Source: DATHBP01 sp035296085 (GTDB taxonomy: Bacteria; Actinomycetota; Actinomycetes; Propionibacteriales; Nocardioidaceae). From it: a stretch of DNA of 35,335 nt. The notes beneath the pieces were generated by a model. That model made no database searches and was not told the DNA's origin. It saw only the letters and a list, made by a program, of their open reading frames with translations. Each line of letters begins with the position of its first letter. The first letter of the stretch is position 1. A program made the translations under genes and the position numbers. The stretch spans positions 1 through 35,335 of the forward strand of contig DATHBP010000054.1 of NCBI GenBank assembly GCA_035296085.1. The letters are read 5' to 3'. This document shows positions 7,131-14,586 of the stretch, in pieces.

Positions 7131-8042
7131 CTACCCACTTCCGGCGGCGAACGCGTCGGCGATACGCGCGAACTCGTCGACGGCCAGCGACTCGCCGCGA
7201 GCGCCCGGGTCGATGCCAGCCGTTCGCACCGCATCTGCTGCCAGGTCGGGTGAGCCAGCCCAGCCGGCGAGTGCGGCTCGTAATGTCTTGCGCCGCTGCG
7301 CGAACGCGGCGTCGATGCATCGAAAGACCGCCTCGCGCCCGGCGCGGCTGACCGGCGGCTCTCGCCGCGACCATGAGACGAGGCCGGAGTCGACGTTGGG
7401 CACCGGCCAGAAGACCGTACGGCTGACCTGCCCGCCGCGGCGCACCTCGGCGTACCAGGCCGCCTTGACACTCGGGACGCCATAGGTGCGGGAACCTGGC
7501 GCTGCCGCGAGACGGTCGGCCACCTCGGCCTGGACCATCACCACCCCGCTCCGCAGCGCGTTCAGCCAGCTCCACAGGTGGAGCATCACGGGCACCGCCA
7601 CGTTGTAGGGCAGATTGGCGACGAGCACGTTCGGGGCCGGCGGCGGCAACTCGCGCAGCCGCAGCGCGTCTGCCGAGACCACGTGCAGCCGCTCGGCGAG
7701 ATGGGGAGCCCGCCAGGCCACCGTGGCCGGGAGCTCGGCCGCGAGCAACGGGTCGACCTCAACCGCGACGACCTGGTCGGCTGCACCGAGCAGGCCAAGG
7801 GTGAGCGAGCCGAGGCCTGGACCGACTTCCAGTACGACGTCAGCACCGCTCAGATCGGCGGTCGCGACGATGCGCCGGACCGTGTTGGGGTCGATGACGA
7901 AGTTCTGGCCTAGCCGTTTTCTGGGCCGCAACCCGATCCGGTCGGCGACCGACCGCACCTCGGCCGGACCGAGCAACGCCGGTGCGGCTGCGGCGGAGTT
8001 GGGGCTCAGAGCAGCCCGAGGGATGCCGCGCAGGCCGGCCAT
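7131..8042 (-). CDS. rsmA: 16S rRNA (adenine1518/1519-N6)-dimethyltransferase RsmA/KsgA
   Basis: Dimethylates the two adjacent adenines near the 3' end of 16S rRNA late in 30S assembly; loss gives kasugamycin resistance. Motifs are RLGQNFVIDPNTV (from residue 44), the SAM site EVGPGLGSLT (72-81), VAVEVDP, and the catalytic NLPYNVAVP (143-151). The C-terminal domain shows FAQRRKTLRAAL. The ATG at 8042 overlaps the rpfB 3' end by 37 nt and gives about 20 residues before the family-typical ALLGPAEVRSVADRIG, so a slightly later start is possible. The gene is flanked by rpfB and ispE, as in M. tuberculosis. Confidence 0.95.
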   Translation of the reverse strand: MAGLRGIPRAALSPNSAAAAPALLGPAEVRSVADRIGLRPRKRLGQNFVIDPNTVRRIVATADLSGADVVLEVGPGLGSLTLGLLGAADQVVAVEVDPLLAAELPATVAWRAPHLAERLHVVSADALRLRELPPPAPNVLVANLPYNVAVPVMLHLWSWLNALRSGVVMVQAEVADRLAAAPGSRTYGVPSVKAAWYAEVRRGGQVSRTVFWPVPNVDSGLVSWSRREPPVSRAGREAVFRCIDAAFAQRRKTLRAALAGWAGSPDLAADAVRTAGIDPGARGESLAVDEFARIADAFAAGSG

Positions 8043-9184
8043 GGGCCATATCCACCGGCCGCGTCGCGAAGGCGCTCCGCGACCGCGATCTGCTGCTCAC
8101 GGCTCGCCTGGTGGGGGTAAGCGGCGTAGGCGCCACCACCGTGCGCGAGCCAGGTCGACTGCAGGAACTGGAGCCCGCCGTAGTAGCCGTTGCCGGTGTT
8201 GATGGCCCAGTTGCCGCCAGACTCGCACTGGGCGAGCGCGTCCCAGACCGTGCCACCACCGGAGCTGGGCGGCGGCGGAGCGGGTGCCGGCGTCGGTGCC
8301 GGCGTCGGTGCTGGCGTCGGTGCTGGTGCCGGCGCGGGTTCCGGCGCTGGCCGAACCGCGGTGCCGTAGTACTCCACCCGAGGCGCCGGTGGGCGCAGAA
8401 CACGGTGGCGCACCAACGTGCGCTCACGAAGCTTGCTGTTGGCGAAGGTCAGCCGGTAGACGAGCCGCTTCACACCGGGTCGGCCGACCTGGGCGACGCG
8501 CTCCTGGTTCTTGTACAGGTTGTTGTCTGGGCGGTGCACGGTGCTGAACGGCAATGTCCGGTTCACCTTGTGCACCTTTGTGGACACTCGGGTGACGACG
8601 ATCTTGTCCCCGTCGCGCACTGGCTTGCTGAGCGCAGGGCGTACCTCGTCGTCACCGTCGAGCCGCACGCCCATCGCGTCGAGGGTCGCGCCGACCGTGA
8701 GCTGCGTCGTGGTTGGGCGCCGAACGTTCTGACCGACTCGTACCGTGAGGTCCTTGGCGGTGTTGACCGCTACTTCGAGCCCGGCGCGGCCAAGCGATGC
8801 GCTTCGGCTGGCGGAGAGGTCGGCCCCCTGGTAGCGGACGCCGATCTGGTCGAACGCCGTGGCAACGTCGGTCGCGGTGACCCAGTAGCTCGATTTGACG
8901 CCGTCGACGGTAAGGATCAGCTGGCGGCCGTAGCGGACCGCGATCCGGGTGCCGTCGCCGACTGCGTCGGTCAAGGCTGGGGCGACCGCGTCGTGTGCGC
9001 CGAGCTTGATCCCCTGGTCGGCGAGCACGTCGCTCACCGTGGTGCCGAACGTTTGCACCTGGCGAGCGTTGCCATCGATCGACACGGTGACGTCCTTGCG
9101 CATCGCCGAATAGACGAACGCGCCGCCGACCAGCGCCACAACGACGACGAGGCTTACGAGGGCGAGCGTGGTTCTTGTGCGCAC
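8006..9184 (-). CDS. rpfB: Resuscitation-promoting factor RpfB
   Basis: Secreted, membrane-anchored peptidoglycan hydrolase that wakes dormant cells. Domains in order: a single N-terminal membrane anchor (LALVSLVVVVALVGGAFVY, residues 7-25), three DUF348/YabE-type repeats (about 31-85, 88-143, 146-201; pattern VSIDGNARQV / TTVSDVLADQGIKLG), a G5 domain (about 203-270), a Pro-Ala-Thr linker (279-306), and the C-terminal Rpf transglycosylase-like domain (about 311-392) with the catalytic Glu at C-E-S (E321) and the two cysteines C320/C385. No lipobox is visible. The start is GTG at 9184 with GGAG just upstream (4-nt spacing, short). Its upstream region holds a CRP-type palindrome. Confidence 0.96.
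   Translation of the reverse strand: MRTRTTLALVSLVVVVALVGGAFVYSAMRKDVTVSIDGNARQVQTFGTTVSDVLADQGIKLGAHDAVAPALTDAVGDGTRIAVRYGRQLILTVDGVKSSYWVTATDVATAFDQIGVRYQGADLSASRSASLGRAGLEVAVNTAKDLTVRVGQNVRRPTTTQLTVGATLDAMGVRLDGDDEVRPALSKPVRDGDKIVVTRVSTKVHKVNRTLPFSTVHRPDNNLYKNQERVAQVGRPGVKRLVYRLTFANSKLRERTLVRHRVLRPPAPRVEYYGTAVRPAPEPAPAPAPTPAPTPAPTPAPAPPPPSSGGGTVWDALAQCESGGNWAINTGNGYYGGLQFLQSTWLAHGGGAYAAYPHQASREQQIAVAERLRDAAGGYGPWPACAASLGLL
8283..8330. repeat. 12-bp tandem repeats encoding the PAPT linker of RpfB
   Basis: About four units of GGTGCCGGCGTC (8283-8294, 8295-8306, then GGTGCTGGCGTC and GGTGCTGGTGCC) encode the repeated Pro-Ala/Pro-Thr linker between the G5 and catalytic domains. Such repeats can change length by slippage without shifting the frame, altering how far the catalytic domain reaches into the wall. 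Confidence 0.85.
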
Positions 9185-9311
9185 GATGCTCCAGGGGGTT
9201 TGGGACGTTCAGCGGCGCCTGTCCAGCGACCGGCCTATAAGTCACGAGACGGTAACGTCCGCGTGATGTCAAGCTGGGCGATGCGCATCCAGGCGAGAGT
9301 GCCGGCCAGAA

Positions 9312-9327
9312 CGTGACCGAGGTCACC
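9312..9327. promoter_or_regulatory. CRP/GlxR-type palindrome upstream of rpfB
   Basis: cGTGACCGAGGTCACc has the GTGA-N6-TCAC core of actinobacterial CRP/GlxR sites (consensus TGTGA-N6-TCACA) with perfect 6-bp arms. It sits 135 bp upstream of the rpfB start in the 211-bp tatD-rpfB gap. Control of rpf genes by Crp in M. tuberculosis (rpfA) and by GlxR in Corynebacterium is known; binding here is inferred. A TTGACA (9272-9267) and a TTATAG (9240-9235) lie between it and the gene, but their spacing does not make one clean promoter. Confidence 0.5.
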
Positions 9328-9395
9328 CCGTTCGTCCGGCGCGTCGCCTCGCTCCACGGACCTTCGTTGCGCTTGCCACTTCTCCCGCTGCGCGG

Positions 9396-10217
9396 CTACT
9401 CCCACTCACCGCCGAACGCGGCGGACGTGTTGGCCGCCAGCGCCGCGCACAGCACCTCCAGGTCTGCGCCGAGCACGTCCGCCATCGCCCGCACGGTCAC
9501 CGGCACCAGGTACGACGCGTTCGGCCGACCGCGGTAGGGGCTCGGCGTCAGGAACGGCGCGTCGGTCTCCACGAGGAGCCGGTCGAGCGGCGTGACCCGC
9601 AGCGCATCGCGGAGATCCTCCGCGTTCTTGAACGTCACAGTCCCTGCGAAGGACAGGTAGCAGCCACGGTCGAGGCACGCGCGCGCGAACGTTGCATCGC
9701 CGGAGAAGCAGTGCAGCACGACGCGGTCGGGGATGGGCTGCTCGTCCAGCAGGCGCAGGACGTCGGCATGGGCGTCCCGGTCGTGGATCACCAGCGTCTT
9801 GTCCAGTCCTCGAGCCATGCCGATGTGGGCGCGGAAGGCCTCCTGCTGAGCCGAGCGGCCGTCCGGCGCGGTGCGGAAGTAGTCGAGCCCGGTCTCGCCG
9901 ACGGCGCGCACCCGCTCATGGCCGGCGGCTAGCCGCTCTACGTCGGCGAGTGCCGCCGCCAGCTCGCCGCGCTGCATGAGGCGAGGTGCCTCGTTGGGAT
10001 GTACGCCGACCCCGGACACGACGCCCGCGTACGTTGCGGGCGCCGCGGCAGCCCAGCCCACACTGGCAGGGTCGCATCCGATGTGGACCGTCCGCTCTAC
10101 GCCAACGGACACGGCCATGGCGAGCAGGTCGGCCACCGAGAGGGGCTCGCCTTCGTCGTCAAGGCCTGGGCCCGAGCGCGTGATGTCGAGGTGACAGTGG
10201 CTGTCGGCGACGGGCAC
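9396..10217 (-). CDS. tatD: TatD family metal-dependent hydrolase (DNase)
   Basis: TIM-barrel amidohydrolase relative; TatD proteins are 3'-5' DNases linked to DNA repair and turnover. Metal-binding features: DSHCHLD (HxH) at the N-terminus, the Glu in RAVGETGLDYF, His in LVIHDRDAHADV, His in VVLHCFSGD, and the terminal Asp in LLVETDAPFLTPSPYRGRPN. The start is chosen as GTG at 10217 (VPVADSHCHLD), giving 273 aa, close to family length; no Shine-Dalgarno is seen, and no other in-frame ATG/GTG/TTG lies between it and the ATG at 10331 inside metG, so the true start is uncertain. It follows metG by 38 nt, and the metG-tatD-rpfB order is conserved in actinobacteria. Confidence 0.93.
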   Translation of the reverse strand: MPVADSHCHLDITRSGPGLDDEGEPLSVADLLAMAVSVGVERTVHIGCDPASVGWAAAAPATYAGVVSGVGVHPNEAPRLMQRGELAAALADVERLAAGHERVRAVGETGLDYFRTAPDGRSAQQEAFRAHIGMARGLDKTLVIHDRDAHADVLRLLDEQPIPDRVVLHCFSGDATFARACLDRGCYLSFAGTVTFKNAEDLRDALRVTPLDRLLVETDAPFLTPSPYRGRPNASYLVPVTVRAMADVLGADLEVLCAALAANTSAAFGGEWE

Positions 10218-10255
10218 CGGCAGCGGGTCGGGCAGCGGCGGCCGGGTCGGGTCGG

Positions 10256-11833
10256 TCAGGAGGCGTCCTCGAGGCGGGGGAACAGCGACGCGCCCTTGGT
10301 GAGCCGCGCGCCCGCCGGGAGCTGGCCCCACCCGCCCGCCTTACCCATCGGCTGCTGGGACAGCGGCCCAAGCTGGTCGGCGGCGCCGAGCGCGTCCCAC
10401 AACGCGGCGCAGGCTTTGGGCATGACCGGTGCATGGAGCACCGCGACCGCACGCAGGCACTCGGCCGCTGTGTAGAGGATGGTCGCCAGCCGTACTTTGC
10501 CGGCCGGTGAGTCGTCCTTGGCCACCTGCCAGGGTGCCTGCGATGTCACGTAGCCGTTGATCGCGCTCACGAACGACTCAACGGCGGCGAGGGCGGTCGC
10601 GAACGCGAGCGAGTCGACGGCGGCGTCGGCTGCCTCGACGGTCTGCGCCAGCTGCTCGGCGAGCCGTTGCTCGTCGGCGCCGACGTCGAGTGCTTCGGGA
10701 AGTGTCCCGCCGAAGTACCGCTCGACCATCGCGGTGACCCGGGCAGCGAGGTTGCCGAGGCCGTTGGCGAGCTCGGCGGTGTAGACCGCGCTGATGTGCT
10801 CCCAGGAGAACGACCCGTCTGAACCGAACGCGATGGTCCGCAGGAAGTAGTAGCGGAACGCATCGGAGCCGAAGTGGTCGGTGATCTGGCTGGGCGCGAT
10901 GGCGGTGACCTTGGACTTGCTCATCTTCTCGCCCCCGACGAGCAGCCAGCCGTGCGCGTAGACCTGCCGGGGCACGTCGACCCCGGCGGCCATCAACATC
11001 GCGGGCCAGATCACCGCATGGAAGCGCAGGATGTCCTTGCCCACCAGGTGGACGTCGGCCGGCCAGAGCCGCGCCATCTGGTCGGCGTCGGTGCCGTACC
11101 CGGTGGCCGTGAGGTAGTTGAGCAGCGCGTCGATCCAGACATACAGCACATGGCTCTCGTCCCAGGGCACCGGGATGCCCCAGTCGAAGCTCGACCGGGT
11201 GATCGAAAGGTCCTGCAACCCCTGGGCGACGAAGGCGACGACCTCGTTGCGGGCGCTCTCCGGTGCCACGAACGCCGGCTGGGTCTCGTACAGCTCGAGC
11301 AGCCGGTCGGCGTAGTCGGAGAGCCGGAAGAAGTAGTTCGTCTCCGCCACCGTCTCCACCGGCCGGCCGTGCACGGGGCACAGCTGCTGGCCGTCGTCGC
11401 CGGCCACCAGCTCACCGGCAAGCTTGAACTCCTCGCAGGCGACGCAGTACGGCCCCTCGTACGGCGCCTCGTAGACGTCGCCGGCATCGTAGAGCCGCTG
11501 CCAGAACTCGCGGACCCGCTCGGTGTGGCGCGGTTCGGTGGTGCGGATGAAGTCGTCGGCGGCAGCGTCGATCGTCTCGAGCATGGGCCGCCACGCCGAC
11601 TCGACGAGCTGGTCGGTCCACTCCTGCGGTCCCAGGCCGTGTTCCTGCGCCGCGCGCAGCACCTTCTGCCCATGCTCGTCGGTGCCGGTGAGAAACCACG
11701 CCGACTCACCGCGCTGGCGGTGCCACCGGGTGAGCACGTCGGCTGCCACGGTCGTGTACGCGTTGCCGATGTGCGGCGCAGCGCTCACGTAGTAGATCGG
11801 CGTCGTGACGTAGAACGCCTTCCCAGGTGGCAT
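10256..11833 (-). CDS. metG: Methionyl-tRNA synthetase
   Basis: Class I aminoacyl-tRNA synthetase charging tRNA-Met. Residues 21-24 HIGN are the HIGH motif in YYVSAAPHIGNAYTT, and KMSKS lies near residue 300 (GGEKMSKSKV). A zinc-knuckle insert is seen around residue 130 as CVACEEFKL...LCPVHG, a single-knuckle type. WYVWIDA-like VLYVWIDALLNYLTATGYG is also family-typical. The 525-aa length matches the short bacterial form without the C-terminal EMAP/Trbp111 domain. Start ATG at 11833. It is downstream of rsmI on the same strand, separated by 180 bp that contain the hairpin repeat. Confidence 0.97.
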   Translation of the reverse strand: MPPGKAFYVTTPIYYVSAAPHIGNAYTTVAADVLTRWHRQRGESAWFLTGTDEHGQKVLRAAQEHGLGPQEWTDQLVESAWRPMLETIDAAADDFIRTTEPRHTERVREFWQRLYDAGDVYEAPYEGPYCVACEEFKLAGELVAGDDGQQLCPVHGRPVETVAETNYFFRLSDYADRLLELYETQPAFVAPESARNEVVAFVAQGLQDLSITRSSFDWGIPVPWDESHVLYVWIDALLNYLTATGYGTDADQMARLWPADVHLVGKDILRFHAVIWPAMLMAAGVDVPRQVYAHGWLLVGGEKMSKSKVTAIAPSQITDHFGSDAFRYYFLRTIAFGSDGSFSWEHISAVYTAELANGLGNLAARVTAMVERYFGGTLPEALDVGADEQRLAEQLAQTVEAADAAVDSLAFATALAAVESFVSAINGYVTSQAPWQVAKDDSPAGKVRLATILYTAAECLRAVAVLHAPVMPKACAALWDALGAADQLGPLSQQPMGKAGGWGQLPAGARLTKGASLFPRLEDAS

Positions 11834-11861
11834 GCGGCTGATCCTATGGCTGTCGGTTCAG

Positions 11862-11905
11862 CCGTCAGAGCCGCGCCGGGCGGGTCCGGCGGAGGCCGAG
11901 CCGTG
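11862..11905. repeat. Degenerate partial copy of the hairpin repeat
   Basis: CCGTCAG followed by CGGGTCCGGCGGAGGCCGAG resembles the left arm end and core of the full repeat next to it (CCGTCAGTGG and CGGGTCTGGCGGGAGGCC). It lacks a matching right arm, so it looks like a decayed or truncated copy lying directly beside the intact one. Confidence 0.5.
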
Positions 11906-11908
11906 GAA

Positions 11909-12003
11909 GGGGTGGACCCGTCAGTGGCGAGCCGTGGCGGGTCTGGCGGGAGGCCTCGCGAAGCGAGGCCGGATGGTAGGCGAGCCACTGACGGGTCCAC
12001 CCC
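11909..12003. repeat. 95-nt hairpin repeat, copy 1 (rsmI-metG gap)
   Basis: Perfect 20-bp inverted arms GGGGTGGACCCGTCAGTGGC (11909-11928) and its complement (11984-12003) enclose 55 nt. Inside is a second perfect stem GGCCTCGC-GAA-GCGAGGCC (11952-11970). The element fills most of the intergenic space between rsmI and metG. A second copy lies at 21773-21868, and the two share the core GAGCCGTGGCG.GTCTGGCG and GCGAGGCCGGATGG. No target-site duplication or ORF is apparent. It is a REP/MITE-like or structured-RNA element; no T-run supports a simple terminator. Confidence 0.92.
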
Positions 12004-12013
12004 GAAGCAGCGG

Positions 12014-12850
12014 TCAGTGCGCTGCCTCGTAGACCAACCGCCGCGGTAGCCCCGTCTCAGCTGCGACCGTGGCGATGGCGTCGCGGCGGCTCAGCCCGCC
12101 CGCCTGCGCGTCGGCCACCAGCGCCGCCAGCGCTGCTGGGTCGGCCGTCGATCGGGCTGGTGGCTCGGCTCCCGCGACCACGAGCGTCACTTCGCCGCGC
12201 ACGCCTGCTTGTGCCCACCTGACCAACTCGGCGAGGTGCCCCCGGCGTACTTCTTCGTGGGTCTTCGTCAGCTCGCGGCAAGCGGCGGCGCGCCGGTCGG
12301 CACCGAACGCCTCTGCCATCGCCGCCAGGGTGGCGGCGGTGCGGTGCGGCGCTTCGAAGAAGACCAAGGTGCGCGGTTCGTCGCACAGCCGGGTTAGCCG
12401 GCGAGCCCGTTCGGCCGCCTTGCGCGGCAGGAACCCCTCGAAGCAGAACCTGTCGACGGGCAGCCCCGAAACCGCGAGGGCAGTGAGGACGGCGGACGGC
12501 CCGGGGACAGCGGTGACCTCGATCCCGGCCTCCAGAGCTGCCGCGACGAGGCGGTAGCCGGGATCCGACACCGACGGCATGCCGGCATCGCATACCAGGA
12601 GCACCCGCTCCCCGCCGGCCAGCGCGTCGACGAGCTGTGGGGTACGGCGTTCCTCGTTGCCGTCGAAGTAGGAGACGACGCGTGCGCGCACCTCGACGCC
12701 AAGCGCACCGATGAGTCGGCGCAACCGGCGGGTGTCCTCCGCCGCGATGACGTCCGCTGCGGCGAGCTCGGCAGCCAGCTGCGCCGAAGCATCGGCGATG
12801 CGTCCGATGGGTGTCGCGCCGATGACCAACGTGCCCGTCGTCGCCACCAC
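12014..12850 (-). CDS. rsmI: 16S rRNA (cytidine1402-2'-O)-methyltransferase RsmI
   Basis: Tetrapyrrole-methylase-fold enzyme that 2'-O-methylates C1402 at the ribosomal P site. Recognised by GTLVIGATPIGRIADAS, AAEDTRRLRRLI, VVSYFDGNEERR, LVCDAGMPSVSDPGYRLV, VPGPSAVLTALAVSGLP, FEGFLPRK and VFFEAPHRTAATL. Length 278 aa is normal. The start is GTG at 12850 (a second GTG follows directly). Only 20 bp separate it from the divergent mannosyltransferase ATG, so the promoters must overlap coding sequence. In M. tuberculosis the same two genes (Rv1003/Rv1002c) are also divergent. Confidence 0.95.
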   Translation of the reverse strand: MVATTGTLVIGATPIGRIADASAQLAAELAAADVIAAEDTRRLRRLIGALGVEVRARVVSYFDGNEERRTPQLVDALAGGERVLLVCDAGMPSVSDPGYRLVAAALEAGIEVTAVPGPSAVLTALAVSGLPVDRFCFEGFLPRKAAERARRLTRLCDEPRTLVFFEAPHRTAATLAAMAEAFGADRRAAACRELTKTHEEVRRGHLAELVRWAQAGVRGEVTLVVAGAEPPARSTADPAALAALVADAQAGGLSRRDAIATVAAETGLPRRLVYEAAH

Positions 12851-12866
12851 TGCATGCTGCCAGCCT

Positions 12867-12872
12867 TACGAT
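12867..12872 (+). promoter_or_regulatory. -10 box of the mannosyltransferase gene (leaderless candidate)
   Basis: TACGAT ends exactly 7 nt before an in-frame GTG at 12880. If it is the -10 element, transcription would begin at or next to that GTG, and the ATG at 12871 (which overlaps the box) would not be on the mRNA. Confidence 0.45.
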
Positions 12873-14574
12873 GTCCGACGTGGCAGCGGCAGGCACCCTG
12901 GCCGATGCCGCGCGGGCTACCGGGTCGAGCGCTGCCGCAGAGGCTGGCGTCGAACTGCTGGGCCGGTCCCACGATGGCCGTCCCCTCCCCCCGGCTCGGC
13001 GTCGGCTGACCCCTGCCGTCCTGCGCAGCGACCGGCTGTGGGGATGGCTTGGTCCGCTGCTGGTGACCGCGCTGGCGGGTGCGCTTCGGCTGCATCGGCT
13101 CGACCAGCCGCACCTGATGCTCTTCGACGAGACGTACTACGCCAAAGACGCCTACTCGATGGTGCGGTTCGGCTACGTGCAGAGCTTCGTCGAGAAGGCC
13201 AACGACCAGATTCTCGACGGGCGTCTCGGCGACCTGTTCACCGGGGATGCCGCCAAGCCCGTCCATCCCGAGGTCGGCAAGTGGATGATCGCCGTCGGCG
13301 AAGGCGTGTTCGGGATGGAGCCGTTCGGCTGGCGGGTCGCTGCCGCTGTGACCGGCGCACTCACCGTCCTCGTGCTCGCCCGTCTCGTCCGCCGGCTGAC
13401 TGGTTCGACCCTGCTCGGCTGCGTCGCCGGGTTGCTGCTGTGCTTCGACGGGCTGCACTTCGTCATGTCACGGCTAGCCCTGCTCGACGGTTTCATGTCG
13501 TTCTGGCTGGTGTGTGCGGTTGCCTGTCTGGTCGCCGACCGCGACTGGGGGCGGCTGCGGCTGGCGCGCGTCGTGCGGCCCTCAGGCGACGCGCGGTTCG
13601 GACCTGTCCGCCCACTGCTGCTGCGGCCATGGCGGATCGGGGCGGCGGTGTGCTTTGGCCTCGCCTGCGGCACGAAGTGGAACGCGCTGTATGTGTTCGC
13701 AGCGTTCGCTGTCCTCATGCTCGCCTGGGACGTCGGGGCGCGGCGGACCTACGGCGTACGTCGTCCGACGCTCGCCGCCCTCGTCGCCGACGGCCTGCCC
13801 GCGGTGCTCACGCTGCTCGGCGTCGCGCTGGTGACGTACGTGGTGTCGTGGACGGGCTGGCTGGTGCACGCCGGGGAGTACGAGCAGGCGTTCGGTGCGG
13901 ACTGGGGCAGCTACCTGCGCACCGACGCGAACGGCCTGCTTCCCGAGGCGACGCAGTCGCTGCGGTCGCTGTGGCACTACCACCTCGTCGTGTACGACTT
14001 CCACGTGGGAACGCCCGACGCCAACGGCTGGACCATTCTCGACGCCACGCACCCCTATCAGTCCCATCCCGGGGCCTGGCCCATCGTCGGCCGCCCGGTG
14101 GGCGTCGACGCCCAGCTCGACATCAAACCCGGTGACCAGGGCTGCACCGCATCCGACAGCTGCCTGCGCCAGATCCTGCTCATCGGCACTCCGGTGCTGT
14201 GGTGGGTCGGGACACTGGCGCTGATCGCGTCATTCGTCGCCTGGATCGGTCGGCGCGACTGGCGCTTCGGCGTCCCGCTCGTCGGCTTCCTGGCGGCTTG
14301 GCTTCCGTGGTTTCGCTACACCGACCGGCCGATCTTCTACTTCTACGCGGTGGCGATGGTCCCGTTCACCGTCATCGCGCTGACGCTGTGGATCGGGGTG
14401 CTGCTTGGGTCCTCCACCGCGTCACCACGCTGGCGGTGGTGGGGCAGCGCGGCCGCAGGCGCGTTCGTCCTGCTGGTGATCATCAACTTCGCGTACTTCT
14501 ATCCGATCTACTCCGATCAGCTCATCACCCGTGAGCAGTGGCTGAACCGCATCTGGTTCAAGAGCTGGATCTGA
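12871..14574 (+). CDS. Dolichyl-phosphate-mannose-type protein O-mannosyltransferase (GT39)
   Basis: Multi-spanning membrane enzyme moving mannose from polyprenyl-phosphate-mannose to Ser/Thr of secreted proteins (Rv1002c type). The acidic catalytic motif is seen in LMLFDETYYAKDAYSM (about residue 88-103), followed by the loop VHPEVGKWMIAVGE. Hydrophobic spans recur, for example LLVTALAGALRL, VAAAVTGALTVLVLARLV, LLGCVAGLLLCFDGLHF, VLTLLGVALVTYVVSW and FVLLVIINFAYFYPIY. The C-terminal YPIYSDQLITREQWLNRIW is characteristic of actinobacterial PMTs. Length 567 aa. ATG 12871 is listed; GTG 12880 is favoured if the -10 at 12867 is used. It is followed by tdh after 12 nt. Confidence 0.94.
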   Translation: MSDVAAAGTLADAARATGSSAAAEAGVELLGRSHDGRPLPPARRRLTPAVLRSDRLWGWLGPLLVTALAGALRLHRLDQPHLMLFDETYYAKDAYSMVRFGYVQSFVEKANDQILDGRLGDLFTGDAAKPVHPEVGKWMIAVGEGVFGMEPFGWRVAAAVTGALTVLVLARLVRRLTGSTLLGCVAGLLLCFDGLHFVMSRLALLDGFMSFWLVCAVACLVADRDWGRLRLARVVRPSGDARFGPVRPLLLRPWRIGAAVCFGLACGTKWNALYVFAAFAVLMLAWDVGARRTYGVRRPTLAALVADGLPAVLTLLGVALVTYVVSWTGWLVHAGEYEQAFGADWGSYLRTDANGLLPEATQSLRSLWHYHLVVYDFHVGTPDANGWTILDATHPYQSHPGAWPIVGRPVGVDAQLDIKPGDQGCTASDSCLRQILLIGTPVLWWVGTLALIASFVAWIGRRDWRFGVPLVGFLAAWLPWFRYTDRPIFYFYAVAMVPFTVIALTLWIGVLLGSSTASPRWRWWGSAAAGAFVLLVIINFAYFYPIYSDQLITREQWLNRIWFKSWI

Positions 14575-14586
14575 CGTGGGAGACCT

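Noticed and set aside
8283..8330. CRISPR-like array
   Set aside because: The 12-bp units are contiguous without spacers and encode the Pro-rich linker of RpfB.
7982..9316. A 444-codon plus-strand frame across rpfB
   Set aside because: It is antisense to RpfB, whose domains are unmistakable; no family resemblance.
9185..9395. c-di-AMP (ydaO-type) riboswitch in front of rpfB
   Set aside because: Such riboswitches precede some rpf genes, but I could not find the conserved ydaO core in this 211-bp gap.
11909..12003. Hairpin repeat as an ordinary intrinsic terminator of rsmI
   Set aside because: There is no T-run, the structure is far longer than a terminator, and a covarying copy occurs elsewhere.
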